From Synergistaceae bacterium (lineage in GTDB: Bacteria > Synergistota > Synergistia > Synergistales > Synergistaceae): a stretch of 6,129 nt of DNA. Shown here piece after piece: positions 1 to 5,601 of this stretch. Under the pieces are notes generated by a model. The model ran no database searches. It was not told the DNA's origin and saw only the letters and a list, made by a program, of their open reading frames with translations. How positions within the stretch are numbered: position 1 is the stretch's first letter; every line of letters starts with the position of its first letter. Where the stretch lies: the NCBI GenBank assembly GCA_031273585.1, contig JAISRP010000117.1, forward strand, positions 1-6,129. Reading direction: 5' to 3'. A program made the position numbers and the translations under genes.

Positions 1-630
1 GACGAACGTCCGAGCCTGGGCATCCTCCGGCGCGGAGTGCGATTCAAGAAAAAACCACCCCACCGCGGCAATCGCAATCGCAAGCAACAGGACCGCGGCA
101 TACAGGGGTTTTGACGATACGCGACTCCTCAGCTTGCTGCGCCTCTTATATTCGATTTTGACGTCCCTGGCCTTGTCGCGCCCGATCACCTTATTGTAGG
201 CAAGCGCCTCGCATATTTGCTCGACGACCCGCTCGGGGCTGTCCACGTCGGTAACGCCCTGGGTCGCGTTAAGCCCGAGCGCGAGCCCTGGGGGAATGGC
301 CCCTATCCCGTCCAGGTAGACGGGGATCACCCTTATCCTGTTGTTCAGGGCAAACTCGATCTCGGACCGGACGTACGACGAGGCCGCGGATTCTTTCGTC
401 AGAAAAACGACTAAAACTTTGCAGTTCAATATCGCGACGGCTATCTCATCGGTCCAGGTGGAGCTGATGTTGATCCCCTTGTCGTACCACACGGAATAAC
501 CGCTGGCGTCGATGCCCTCTATGATGGGGAACACAACCTCCGAATCGAGGTGCCCGTAGCTGACGAATACAAACGACTCATCCTCCAAACTGCACGGGAC
601 CACTTTACAGGCAGACCTTTGACCGGTCAT
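1..630 (-). CDS. Membrane-anchored TIR-domain protein (C-terminus beyond the window)
   Basis: The reading frame opens with ATG at 630 and is still open at base 1, so 210 residues are visible and the C-terminus is missing. Residues 20-107 form a bacterial TIR_2-type domain: a first strand ending in SYGHLD (24-29), WYDKGI (48-53), then a TW..EIA..I helix, the strand VLVVFL, and SSYVRSEIEFAL, in which E90 aligns with the NADase catalytic glutamate of TIR enzymes (E642 in SARM1). A basic stretch (about 159-174) precedes a hydrophobic segment at about 176-195, predicting a cytoplasmic TIR domain and an outward C-terminal part. TIR domains either cleave NAD or mediate signalling, often in antiphage defence; which applies here is unknown, since the C-terminal domain is not visible. 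The start is supported by a GGGGGAGG ribosome site (641-648) 10 nt upstream. The gene follows the recombinase on the same strand, with a probable promoter of its own. Confidence 0.9.
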   Translation of the reverse strand, partial: MTGQRSACKVVPCSLEDESFVFVSYGHLDSEVVFPIIEGIDASGYSVWYDKGINISSTWTDEIAVAILNCKVLVVFLTKESAASSYVRSEIEFALNNRIRVIPVYLDGIGAIPPGLALGLNATQGVTDVDSPERVVEQICEALAYNKVIGRDKARDVKIEYKRRSKLRSRVSSKPLYAAVLLLAIAIAAVGWFFLESHSAPEDAQARTFV

Positions 631-724
631 TCCATTTATTCCTCCCCCAAGTCGCAACGAAGCGAGAACGATAACAGACGGACATAGCCGCACGGCGCGC
701 CCTGGCGAAAAAAGGGTCAGGGTT

Positions 725-742
725 GTTGCGGATAGTATAGCA
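725..742 (-). promoter_or_regulatory. Candidate extended -10 promoter for the TIR gene
   Basis: On the minus strand, TGC followed by TATACT (TGC at 742-740, TATACT at 739-734) matches an extended -10 element with one mismatch to TATAAT. No good -35 hexamer lies 15-19 bp upstream, which is typical of extended -10 promoters. The start site would fall near 727, giving a leader of about 97 nt that holds a 5-bp stem (CCCTG/CAGGG, 700-704 with 718-722). The surrounding 720-830 stretch is AT-rich compared with the pur genes. Prediction by eye only. Confidence 0.45.
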
Positions 743-851
743 AAATAGCGCGAGAACTCATATCCCAAAACCTTTAACCGCTTTTATTTTGGCTCTCGGA
801 AGATGACGGCTTTGACAATGTTAATTTAATGACACGTCCCAGCAAACAGCC

Positions 852-869
852 CGCGGCCTTCTGCCCGCG
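852..869 (-). terminator. Weak stem-loop just after the recombinase gene
   Basis: CGCGG and CCGCG (5 bp) enclose an 8-nt loop, starting 6 nt after the recombinase stop codon. The downstream minus strand reads GGCTGTTTGC, not a run of T, so this is at best a weak intrinsic terminator. It may be only a GC-rich chance pairing. Confidence 0.2.
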
Positions 870-875
870 TCACTG

Positions 876-1793
876 CTATATTTTCAACTTATTGCGCGCG
901 TTGAAGCGGTCGAGGACCTCCTTCTTTCTGGCGACCGAGACCTCGGTGTATATCTGGGTCGTCGAGATGCTCGAGTGTCCCAGCAGCTCCTGGACCTCCC
1001 TTATGTCGGCCCCGTTCTCGACGAGGAATGTGGCGAACGTGTGCCTCAGGTAGTGCGGGGTCGACTTTCTGTTTACCCCCGCTAGGTCGCGATATTTGGA
1101 GAAGATGTTCTCGATGGCGTATATGGAGACGTTTCTTCCGTATCTGTTGAGGAAGAGGTGGTCGGTCATAGGGTAGAGGCTGTCCCTCACCGACAGCCAG
1201 GAGATAATCATGTCCCGCACCTGATCGGAGGATATGAACACGACCCTCTGTTTTCTGCCCTTGCCGTGGATGAGGATGCTACGCGACTCCATGTCCAGGT
1301 CCGTGACCGTGATTTTGACGAGCTCGCCGATTCTGATTCCGGTGCAGAATAGCAGCTCTATTATGGCGTTGTCGCGGATGCAGACGGTCTTGTGAAAATC
1401 CGACGGGCACCGGCTGATCTCGCTCTTCATCGTCTTCAGCATCCTCACCACCTCCCTCCGGGAGAGGATCTTAGGCAGACGCCTCTCCGCCTTGAACTTC
1501 ACCTTTTTGAAGATGCTGGTGTCGTTGTACGTGTGGCGGAAGAACGACTTCAGGCTGGCGAACTTTCTCCTTATGCTGGAGTCCTTGAGCCTCCTCTCCT
1601 TCTGGAGCATCTCGATGAACATTACAATGATGGTCGAGTCTATGTACTCCGAACCGGTTCCCGTGAACCACTCGCAAAATTGAGCCAGGTCTGACGAGTA
1701 CGCCCTTATCGACTTATCGTCGAGGTTCTTCGAGCTCTTTAAATGCTGAAGATAAAAGTCGATGCTCTGCGTTGTCGTCTCGGCGGGATACAT
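876..1793 (-). CDS. Xer-type tyrosine recombinase/integrase
   Basis: This is a 305-residue site-specific recombinase that would cut and rejoin DNA through a tyrosine nucleophile. Residues 8-90 look like the SAM-like core-binding domain (FYLQHLKSSKNL, then IRRKFASLKSFFRH). Residues 105-300 are the catalytic domain with the full set of active-site residues: R154 in CTGIRIGEL, K178 in HGKGRKQR, H247 and R250 in PHYLRHTFAT, H273 in LGHSSISTTQ and nucleophile Y282. Length matches XerC/XerD (about 300). I place the start at ATG 1793, because GAGGGG lies 7 nt upstream. The frame remains open to a TTG at 1835, but that start has no ribosome site. It could be the chromosomal dif recombinase, an integrase of a mobile element, or a phase-variation recombinase. 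Its less GC-rich sequence and its position next to a TIR gene favour an accessory role. No matching recombination site was identified. Confidence 0.93.
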   Translation of the reverse strand: MYPAETTTQSIDFYLQHLKSSKNLDDKSIRAYSSDLAQFCEWFTGTGSEYIDSTIIVMFIEMLQKERRLKDSSIRRKFASLKSFFRHTYNDTSIFKKVKFKAERRLPKILSRREVVRMLKTMKSEISRCPSDFHKTVCIRDNAIIELLFCTGIRIGELVKITVTDLDMESRSILIHGKGRKQRVVFISSDQVRDMIISWLSVRDSLYPMTDHLFLNRYGRNVSIYAIENIFSKYRDLAGVNRKSTPHYLRHTFATFLVENGADIREVQELLGHSSISTTQIYTEVSVARKKEVLDRFNARNKLKI

Positions 1794-1800
1794 GAGTTGT

Positions 1801-1806
1801 CCCCTC
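1801..1806 (-). promoter_or_regulatory. Ribosome binding site fixing the recombinase start
   Basis: GAGGGG on the minus strand sits 7 nt before ATG 1793. The longer alternatives (TTG at 1835, ATG at 1811) have nothing comparable, so this site decides for the 305-residue product. Confidence 0.75.
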
Positions 1807-1883
1807 TTCATGTCGTGGTATGGCGATTTTTTCAAACTGAAACTGCAACGGACTGCCCTGTAATTTCAACGTGCGGCGCGGCA

Positions 1884-1913
1884 TCGGCGCGGGCCTCCGG
1901 CGCGCGGCGCCGA
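1884..1913. other. GC-rich stem-loop between purE and the recombinase gene
   Basis: TCGGCGC at 1884-1890 is the exact reverse complement of GCGCCGA at 1907-1913, giving a 7-bp GC-rich stem around a 16-nt loop that is itself GC-rich. No T run follows on either strand. It may be a transcript-processing or stalling structure, part of a recombination site, or compositional chance. Confidence 0.4.
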
Positions 1914-1921
1914 CATTGCAA

Positions 1922-1953
1922 CAGGCCGCGCAGACTGAACCAGTCTCTGCCTG
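1922..1953. other. Two-part stem-loop downstream of purE
   Basis: AGACTG (1932-1937) and CAGTCT (1941-1946) are perfect inverted repeats around AAC. They sit inside a second pair, CAGGC (1922-1926) and GCCTG (1949-1953), so an 11-bp interrupted stem is possible. It begins about 30 nt after the purE stop. A hairpin here would suit the end of the purine operon, but there is no U tract. A binding or crossover site for the adjacent recombinase is an alternative. Confidence 0.4.
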
Positions 1954-1984
1954 GCTTGGGATCTGAGACCATGCTCACTGTTTC

Positions 1985-2524
1985 CTACTTGATGTTGGGC
2001 AGGAATGCTCGCTCCGGCGCCGGCGTCATGTCCCCGGCCTCGGAAATTTTTTCGCGGCTTCTTCTCACCGACTCCGCGGATTTGCGTCCCCACTCGGCCA
2101 GCTTCGGACCGAGGGACTCGTCGCAGATCGCGGCTATTCTCAGCGCCATGAGGGCGGCGTTCCGCGCGCCGTCTATGCCCATGCAGGCGACCGGTATGCC
2201 GGGCGGCATCTGGGCTATGGCGAGCAGCGCGTCCTGCCCCGACAGCGGCCCTGATGCTATGGGGACTCCGATGACCGGCAGGGTCGTATGGGACGCTACG
2301 ACCCCTGGGAGCGCCGCGGACAGGCCGGCCATGGCTATGATCACCTTTATCCCGCGATCCGCGGCGCCCGCCGCGTAGCAGACGACGTCCTCCGGCGTGC
2401 GATGGGCCGAGGCTATTCCAACCTCGAAATCGACGCCAAACTCCCTAAGCAGCTCGGCCGCCCCGGACGCCACGCCGAGGTCCGACGCGGAGCCGACTAT
2501 TATTCCTATCAGAGGGTTTCCCAA
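1985..2524 (-). CDS. purE: PurE, 5-(carboxyamino)imidazole ribonucleotide mutase / AIR carboxylase
   Basis: A cytoplasmic enzyme of purine synthesis that produces 4-carboxy-AIR (CAIR), in most bacteria from N5-CAIR made by PurK. At 179 residues it is slightly longer than usual (about 160-170), with a charged C-terminal tail after 140. Visible family motifs: GSASD (11-15), SAHRTP with the catalytic histidine H41 (39-44), LPVIGVPI (82-89), QMPPGIPVA (105-113) and GARNAAL (119-125). Oddly, the glycine-rich segment reads AGLSAALPG (66-74), whereas class I PurE usually has AGGAAHLPG; A71 replaces the conserved histidine. It also lacks the AGRSN segment of class II enzymes, so the carboxyl donor is uncertain. 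The start must be TTG 2524: the codon before it is the purD TAG, and no other plausible start precedes the GSASD loop. GAGG ends 5 nt upstream, inside the end of purD, suggesting translational coupling. Confidence 0.95.
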   Translation of the reverse strand: MGNPLIGIIVGSASDLGVASGAAELLREFGVDFEVGIASAHRTPEDVVCYAAGAADRGIKVIIAMAGLSAALPGVVASHTTLPVIGVPIASGPLSGQDALLAIAQMPPGIPVACMGIDGARNAALMALRIAAICDESLGPKLAEWGRKSAESVRRSREKISEAGDMTPAPERAFLPNIK

Positions 2525-3841
2525 CTATTCCTCACTCCATCCTATGTCTTTCCTGTAGTGCATTCCGTCGAAGGATATCGAGGATATGCGTGCGTAAGCC
2601 CTGGCCTTGGCCGCCTCGAACGTGCCGCCGACGCCGACGACCGTGAGCACGCGCCCGCCGGCGGTGACGAGCCTGCCATCCCTGTCCAGATCAGTGCCGG
2701 CGTGAAATATAAACGAGCCCGGAAAGTCCTCCGACTCGCCGCAACCCCCCTCGAGCCCTCTGATCGGCAGGCTTCGGACGAATCCGCCCGGGTAGCCCCC
2801 TGACGCCAGCACGACGCAGAGGGCGGCGCCGGAGTTGTCGACCTCGGGGCAGGATTTCACGTCCCCGTCCGCGCACGCGAGCAGGGTCCGGGCCAGATCG
2901 CCCCTGAAGAGCGGCAGGACCGCCTGAGTCTCCGGGTCGCCGAAGCGGACGTTGTACTCGATCACTGAGATCCCCGGCTCGTCCCGGGCATCGCCGCCCC
3001 CTACGAGCATGAGCCCCATGTATATGACGCCCCGGTACTCGATGCCGTCGCTCCTTAGGCCCTTCAGCGTGGGCCGTATGACCTCCTCCTCGACCCGTCT
3101 CATGAAGTCGTTCGGGACGCGGACCGGGGAGTATGCGCCCATGCCGCCGGTGTTGGGTCCCTTGTCCCCGTCGTAGGCCCGCTTGTGGTCGCGGCTGGGC
3201 GACATCAGGCGGTACGAGTCCCCGTCCGTTATGGCGAACACCGTGAGCTCCAGCCCTGACACGAAATCCTCTATCACGACCGTCTCGCCGGCCGCCCCGA
3301 GTTTTTTTTCGATCAGCAGATCACGGCAGATCTGCTCGGCGTCGCCCGCGTCGTCCGCCAGGAACACTCCCTTGCCCGCGGCGAGCCCGTCCGCCTTGAT
3401 TACGTAGGGGTGGGTTCTCCTCGATATAGCCTCCCTGCACTCGTCTGGATCGGTGCAGATGTCGAAGTCCGAGGTCGGGACGCCGTGCCGCCTCATAAAT
3501 TTTTTAGCGAATGACTTGCTGGATTCGAGCGACGCCCCGGCCCTGCCCGGGCCGAACACCCTGACGCCGGACGCCCGCAGCGAGTCCGACACGCCAGCGG
3601 CGAGCGGCGCCTCGGGGCCTATTACGACGAGCCCTATGCCGTATGCCTTGCAGAGCCCGAGCACTGCCCTCCTGTCGCATGGGTCGGCCCTGTGAATGGC
3701 CGCTATCTCCATCATGCCGGGGTTTCCGGGGGCGCAGTGCAGGTCTCCGGTCAGGTCGGATTTCGAGAGATAGTGGGCTATGGAGTGCTCCCTTCCCCCC
3801 GAGCCGAGGACCAGAGTGTTAATCTTTCCGTCCGCTCTCAT
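2525..3841 (-). CDS. purD: PurD, phosphoribosylamine-glycine ligase (GAR synthetase)
   Basis: Joins glycine to 5-phosphoribosylamine using ATP, the second step of de novo purine synthesis, in the cytoplasm. The 438 residues match the usual 420-435, and all domains are present. The N-domain carries GSGGREH (13-19), APGNPG (37-42) and GPEAPL (75-80). The ATP-grasp domain carries KADGLAAGKG (149-158), DHKRAYDGDKGPNTGGMGAYSP (218-239) and the metal-binding EYNVRFGDPE (295-304). The C-domain has FHAGT (379-383), TAGGRVL (393-399) and YRKDIG (429-434). The ATG start at 3841 lies 2 nt after the purH stop, with only a weak AGG ribosome site, so translation is probably coupled to purH. The stop TAG directly abuts the purE start in the same frame. 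Confidence 0.98.
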   Translation of the reverse strand: MRADGKINTLVLGSGGREHSIAHYLSKSDLTGDLHCAPGNPGMMEIAAIHRADPCDRRAVLGLCKAYGIGLVVIGPEAPLAAGVSDSLRASGVRVFGPGRAGASLESSKSFAKKFMRRHGVPTSDFDICTDPDECREAISRRTHPYVIKADGLAAGKGVFLADDAGDAEQICRDLLIEKKLGAAGETVVIEDFVSGLELTVFAITDGDSYRLMSPSRDHKRAYDGDKGPNTGGMGAYSPVRVPNDFMRRVEEEVIRPTLKGLRSDGIEYRGVIYMGLMLVGGGDARDEPGISVIEYNVRFGDPETQAVLPLFRGDLARTLLACADGDVKSCPEVDNSGAALCVVLASGGYPGGFVRSLPIRGLEGGCGESEDFPGSFIFHAGTDLDRDGRLVTAGGRVLTVVGVGGTFEAAKARAYARISSISFDGMHYRKDIGWSEE

Positions 3842-3843
3842 GG

Positions 3844-5370
3844 TCAGTGCCTGAACGTGCGGGTCCCGCCGACGAACATGGAGAGCCCCAGCTCGGACGC
3901 CCGCCGCTCGACGTCACCGTCCCTGATCGATCCGCCGGGCTGAATTATGGCGGCTATCCCGGCCTCCGCCGCCGCTTCCACCGTGTCGGGGAACGGAAAG
4001 AACGCGTCGGACGCCATGACCGCCCCCTTGGCCCGCTCCCCGGCCTGGGATATGGCGTAGCGCGCCGCGTCAACCCTGTTCGTGAAGCCCCCTCCAATGC
4101 CGACGGACGCCCCCTCTCTGGCGAGGACTATTGCGTTGCTCTTAGTCAGGGAGGCGGTCCTCCATGCGAACAGTATGTCGCCCCACAGGTCGTCGCGAGG
4201 CGGTCCCACCCATCTCCCATTTGCCCTGTCGGGCAGGGGGGGCAGGGTCTCCTCCTGGATAAGGAAGCCCGATCTGCCCGAGATTATCTGATCCCTGGGG
4301 GTGTAGCGCCCCGTTATCGTGAGCAGCCTCATGTTGGGCCTCTTCGACTTTAGAAATTCCATTGCGTCCGAATCTATCTCCGGGGCGGCGGCTATCTCGA
4401 AGAAGTGGGAGGAGAGGCGTTCCGCCAGGGGCGCGTCCAGCCGGCCGGTGAAGCCGACTATGCCGCCGTACGCCGACACAGGATCGCAGGAGAGCGCGCG
4501 CTCGTAGGCCTCCGCAGGCGTGTCCGCCTCCGCCGCGCCGCACGGGGTCGTGTGCTTCACTATTATGCAGGCGCAGGCGTCCTTGAAAATCGCGTTTCCC
4601 TTGAGCAGCGTGTCGAGGTCGAGCAGGTTGTTGTAGGACAGCTCCTTGCCGGAGTGCTGGACGAAGGCCGGGTTCGAGAGGGTCGGCATGTAGAGCGAGG
4701 CTTTCTGATACGGGTTCTCCCCGTAGCGGAGTTTCTGCACCCTGCGTATGGGTATCACCCTCGATGCATCGTCGGTTCCCTCCGAACGCCCGAGGGCGTC
4801 CGCGAGCCCCTCGTGGATCGTCGCGTCGTACGACGCCGTCACGAGAAACGCCTTGATCGCGAGGTCCTTCCTCATTGACTCGGTCGTCCCGCCAGATGCT
4901 ATGGCTCGCGCCACCGGCTCATAATCTGCCCTGTCCGTCACGACGGTTACATGCGCGTAGTTCTTCGCGGCCGCCCTTATGAGCGAGACGCCGCCGATGT
5001 CGATCTTCTCGATCAGCTCGTCCCTGGGCGCATTTGCGCGGGCCGTCTCCTCGAACGGATAGAGGGTGCAGACGACGACGTCGATCAGCGATATGCCGTG
5101 CGCCGAGCGGTCGGCCTCGTCCCCGGCGTGTCCGCGCCGGGCGAGTATCCCCCCCATTATCGCGGGGTGGAGCGTCTTGACCCTGCCGCCCAGTATCGAC
5201 GGCAGGCCAGTCACGTCAAGGACCTCCGTGACCGGGACCCCGCTGTCCCGGAGATATTTCGCCGTTCCCGAGCTCGATACTATCTCATAACCGGCGCCCG
5301 CCAGCGACGAGGCGAAATCCGCTATGCCCTCCTTGTCCCATACCGATATCAGAGCCTTTGGCCTGTCCAT
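3844..5370 (-). CDS. purH: PurH, bifunctional AICAR transformylase/IMP cyclohydrolase
   Basis: Catalyses the last two steps to IMP: formyl transfer from 10-formyl-tetrahydrofolate to AICAR (ZMP), then ring closure. The 508 residues match the usual length. The N-terminal cyclohydrolase domain (about 1-190) shows VKTLHP (64-69), TLYPFEET (102-109) and IDIGGVSLIRAAAKN (123-137). The transformylase domain shows LRYGENPYQKAS (214-225), ELSYNNLLDLD (243-253), the catalytic pair K272-H273 in VKHTTPCGAA, DPVSAYGGIVGF (296-307), SNAIV (411-415), ASDAFFPFPD (453-462) and IIQPGGSIRD (475-484). Departures from the pattern I remember are GIGGGFTNRVDA (424-435), where GAGQ is usual, and a C-terminus RTFRH instead of RHFRH. 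The ATG start is supported by GGGAGGGG 8 nt upstream. It is separated from purN by a structured leader and may therefore have its own control. Confidence 0.98.
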   Translation of the reverse strand: MDRPKALISVWDKEGIADFASSLAGAGYEIVSSSGTAKYLRDSGVPVTEVLDVTGLPSILGGRVKTLHPAIMGGILARRGHAGDEADRSAHGISLIDVVVCTLYPFEETARANAPRDELIEKIDIGGVSLIRAAAKNYAHVTVVTDRADYEPVARAIASGGTTESMRKDLAIKAFLVTASYDATIHEGLADALGRSEGTDDASRVIPIRRVQKLRYGENPYQKASLYMPTLSNPAFVQHSGKELSYNNLLDLDTLLKGNAIFKDACACIIVKHTTPCGAAEADTPAEAYERALSCDPVSAYGGIVGFTGRLDAPLAERLSSHFFEIAAAPEIDSDAMEFLKSKRPNMRLLTITGRYTPRDQIISGRSGFLIQEETLPPLPDRANGRWVGPPRDDLWGDILFAWRTASLTKSNAIVLAREGASVGIGGGFTNRVDAARYAISQAGERAKGAVMASDAFFPFPDTVEAAAEAGIAAIIQPGGSIRDGDVERRASELGLSMFVGGTRTFRH

Positions 5371-5378
5371 CGCGATAA

Positions 5379-5386
5379 CCCCTCCC
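5379..5386 (-). promoter_or_regulatory. Strong ribosome binding site of purH
   Basis: GGGAGGGG on the minus strand, 8 nt before the purH ATG. It lies 14 nt downstream of the T run closing the candidate riboswitch, close enough to be affected by folding of the leader. Confidence 0.75.
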
Positions 5387-5399
5387 GTATAGATGAATT

Positions 5400-5463
5400 A
5401 AAAATCGGCCTGGCGACGCGGGCTCGGAAGCGTTTTTTTCGGATCCCGCCGGTCCCGGCCCGC
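5400..5463 (-). promoter_or_regulatory. Candidate ZTP (pfl)-like riboswitch in the purH leader
   Basis: Read on the minus strand, a 6-bp P1-like helix forms between GCGGGC (5463-5458) and GCCCGC (5423-5418). Right after its 5' strand comes GGGACCGGCG (5456-5447), close to the GUGACUGGCG of ZTP riboswitches. GAG (5425-5423) overlaps the start of the 3' strand of P1, as in the family. CGCC (5415-5412) can pair with GGCG (5450-5447), reproducing the family pseudoknot. It lies within a small hairpin UCG-CCAGGC-CGA followed by five T (5404-5400). ZTP riboswitches commonly control purH, whose substrate is ZMP. Against it, the GGGGAG and CGCCUGGGCA consensus segments are only partly kept and P2 is weak. 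The position and topology are suggestive; identity is unproven. Confidence 0.3.
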
Positions 5464-5495
5464 TTGAAAAAAATGAAGCAACCAAACATCCGTCC

Positions 5496-5525
5496 CCGGA
5501 CAGGCCGGGTCCGGCCAAATTTTTT
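5496..5525. other. GC-rich inverted repeats in the purN-purH gap, terminator-like only on the plus strand
   Basis: CCGGAC (5496-5501) and GTCCGG (5509-5514) form a 6-bp stem with a 7-nt loop. The overlapping alternative is GGCCGG/CCGGCC (5503-5516). On the plus strand the latter is followed by AAATTTTTT (5517-5525), the look of an intrinsic terminator, but no plus-strand gene needs one. On the minus strand no T run follows, so it does not look like a purN terminator. It may be part of the structured leader of purH. Confidence 0.3.
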
Positions 5526-5601
5526 GCGGCGCGCGAATCGATGGCGTTTGCGACCAAGCCCTGGAGGGCTGATTTATCGTAGGAGATCCGGGGTCCTTCC
5601 T

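Noticed and set aside
812..835. Perfect TTGACA on the plus strand as a -35 box
   Set aside because: No -10 hexamer lies at 16-18 bp and no plus-strand gene follows.
631..875. Invertible promoter switched by the adjacent recombinase
   Set aside because: I looked for inverted repeats flanking the TIR promoter. The best found (CGCAAC/GTTGCG, 653-658 with 725-730) is only 6 bp and does not span the -10 element.
1794..1835. Longer recombinase reading frame starting at TTG 1835 (319 residues)
   Set aside because: No ribosome site precedes the TTG, while ATG 1793 has GAGGGG at 7 nt and gives the usual family length.
1743..2378. Plus-strand open frame of 211 codons, and other plus-strand frames across the pur genes
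   Set aside because: They lie opposite well-identified minus-strand genes, have no family motifs and reflect GC-rich antisense composition.
5285..5557. Minus-strand 90-codon open frame overlapping the purH start and its leader
   Set aside because: It overlaps the purH coding start in another frame, has no recognisable domain, and lies over the structured leader.
5371..5601. Guanine/adenine riboswitch ahead of purH
   Set aside because: The conserved purine-riboswitch core and flanking kissing-loop pattern are not present.
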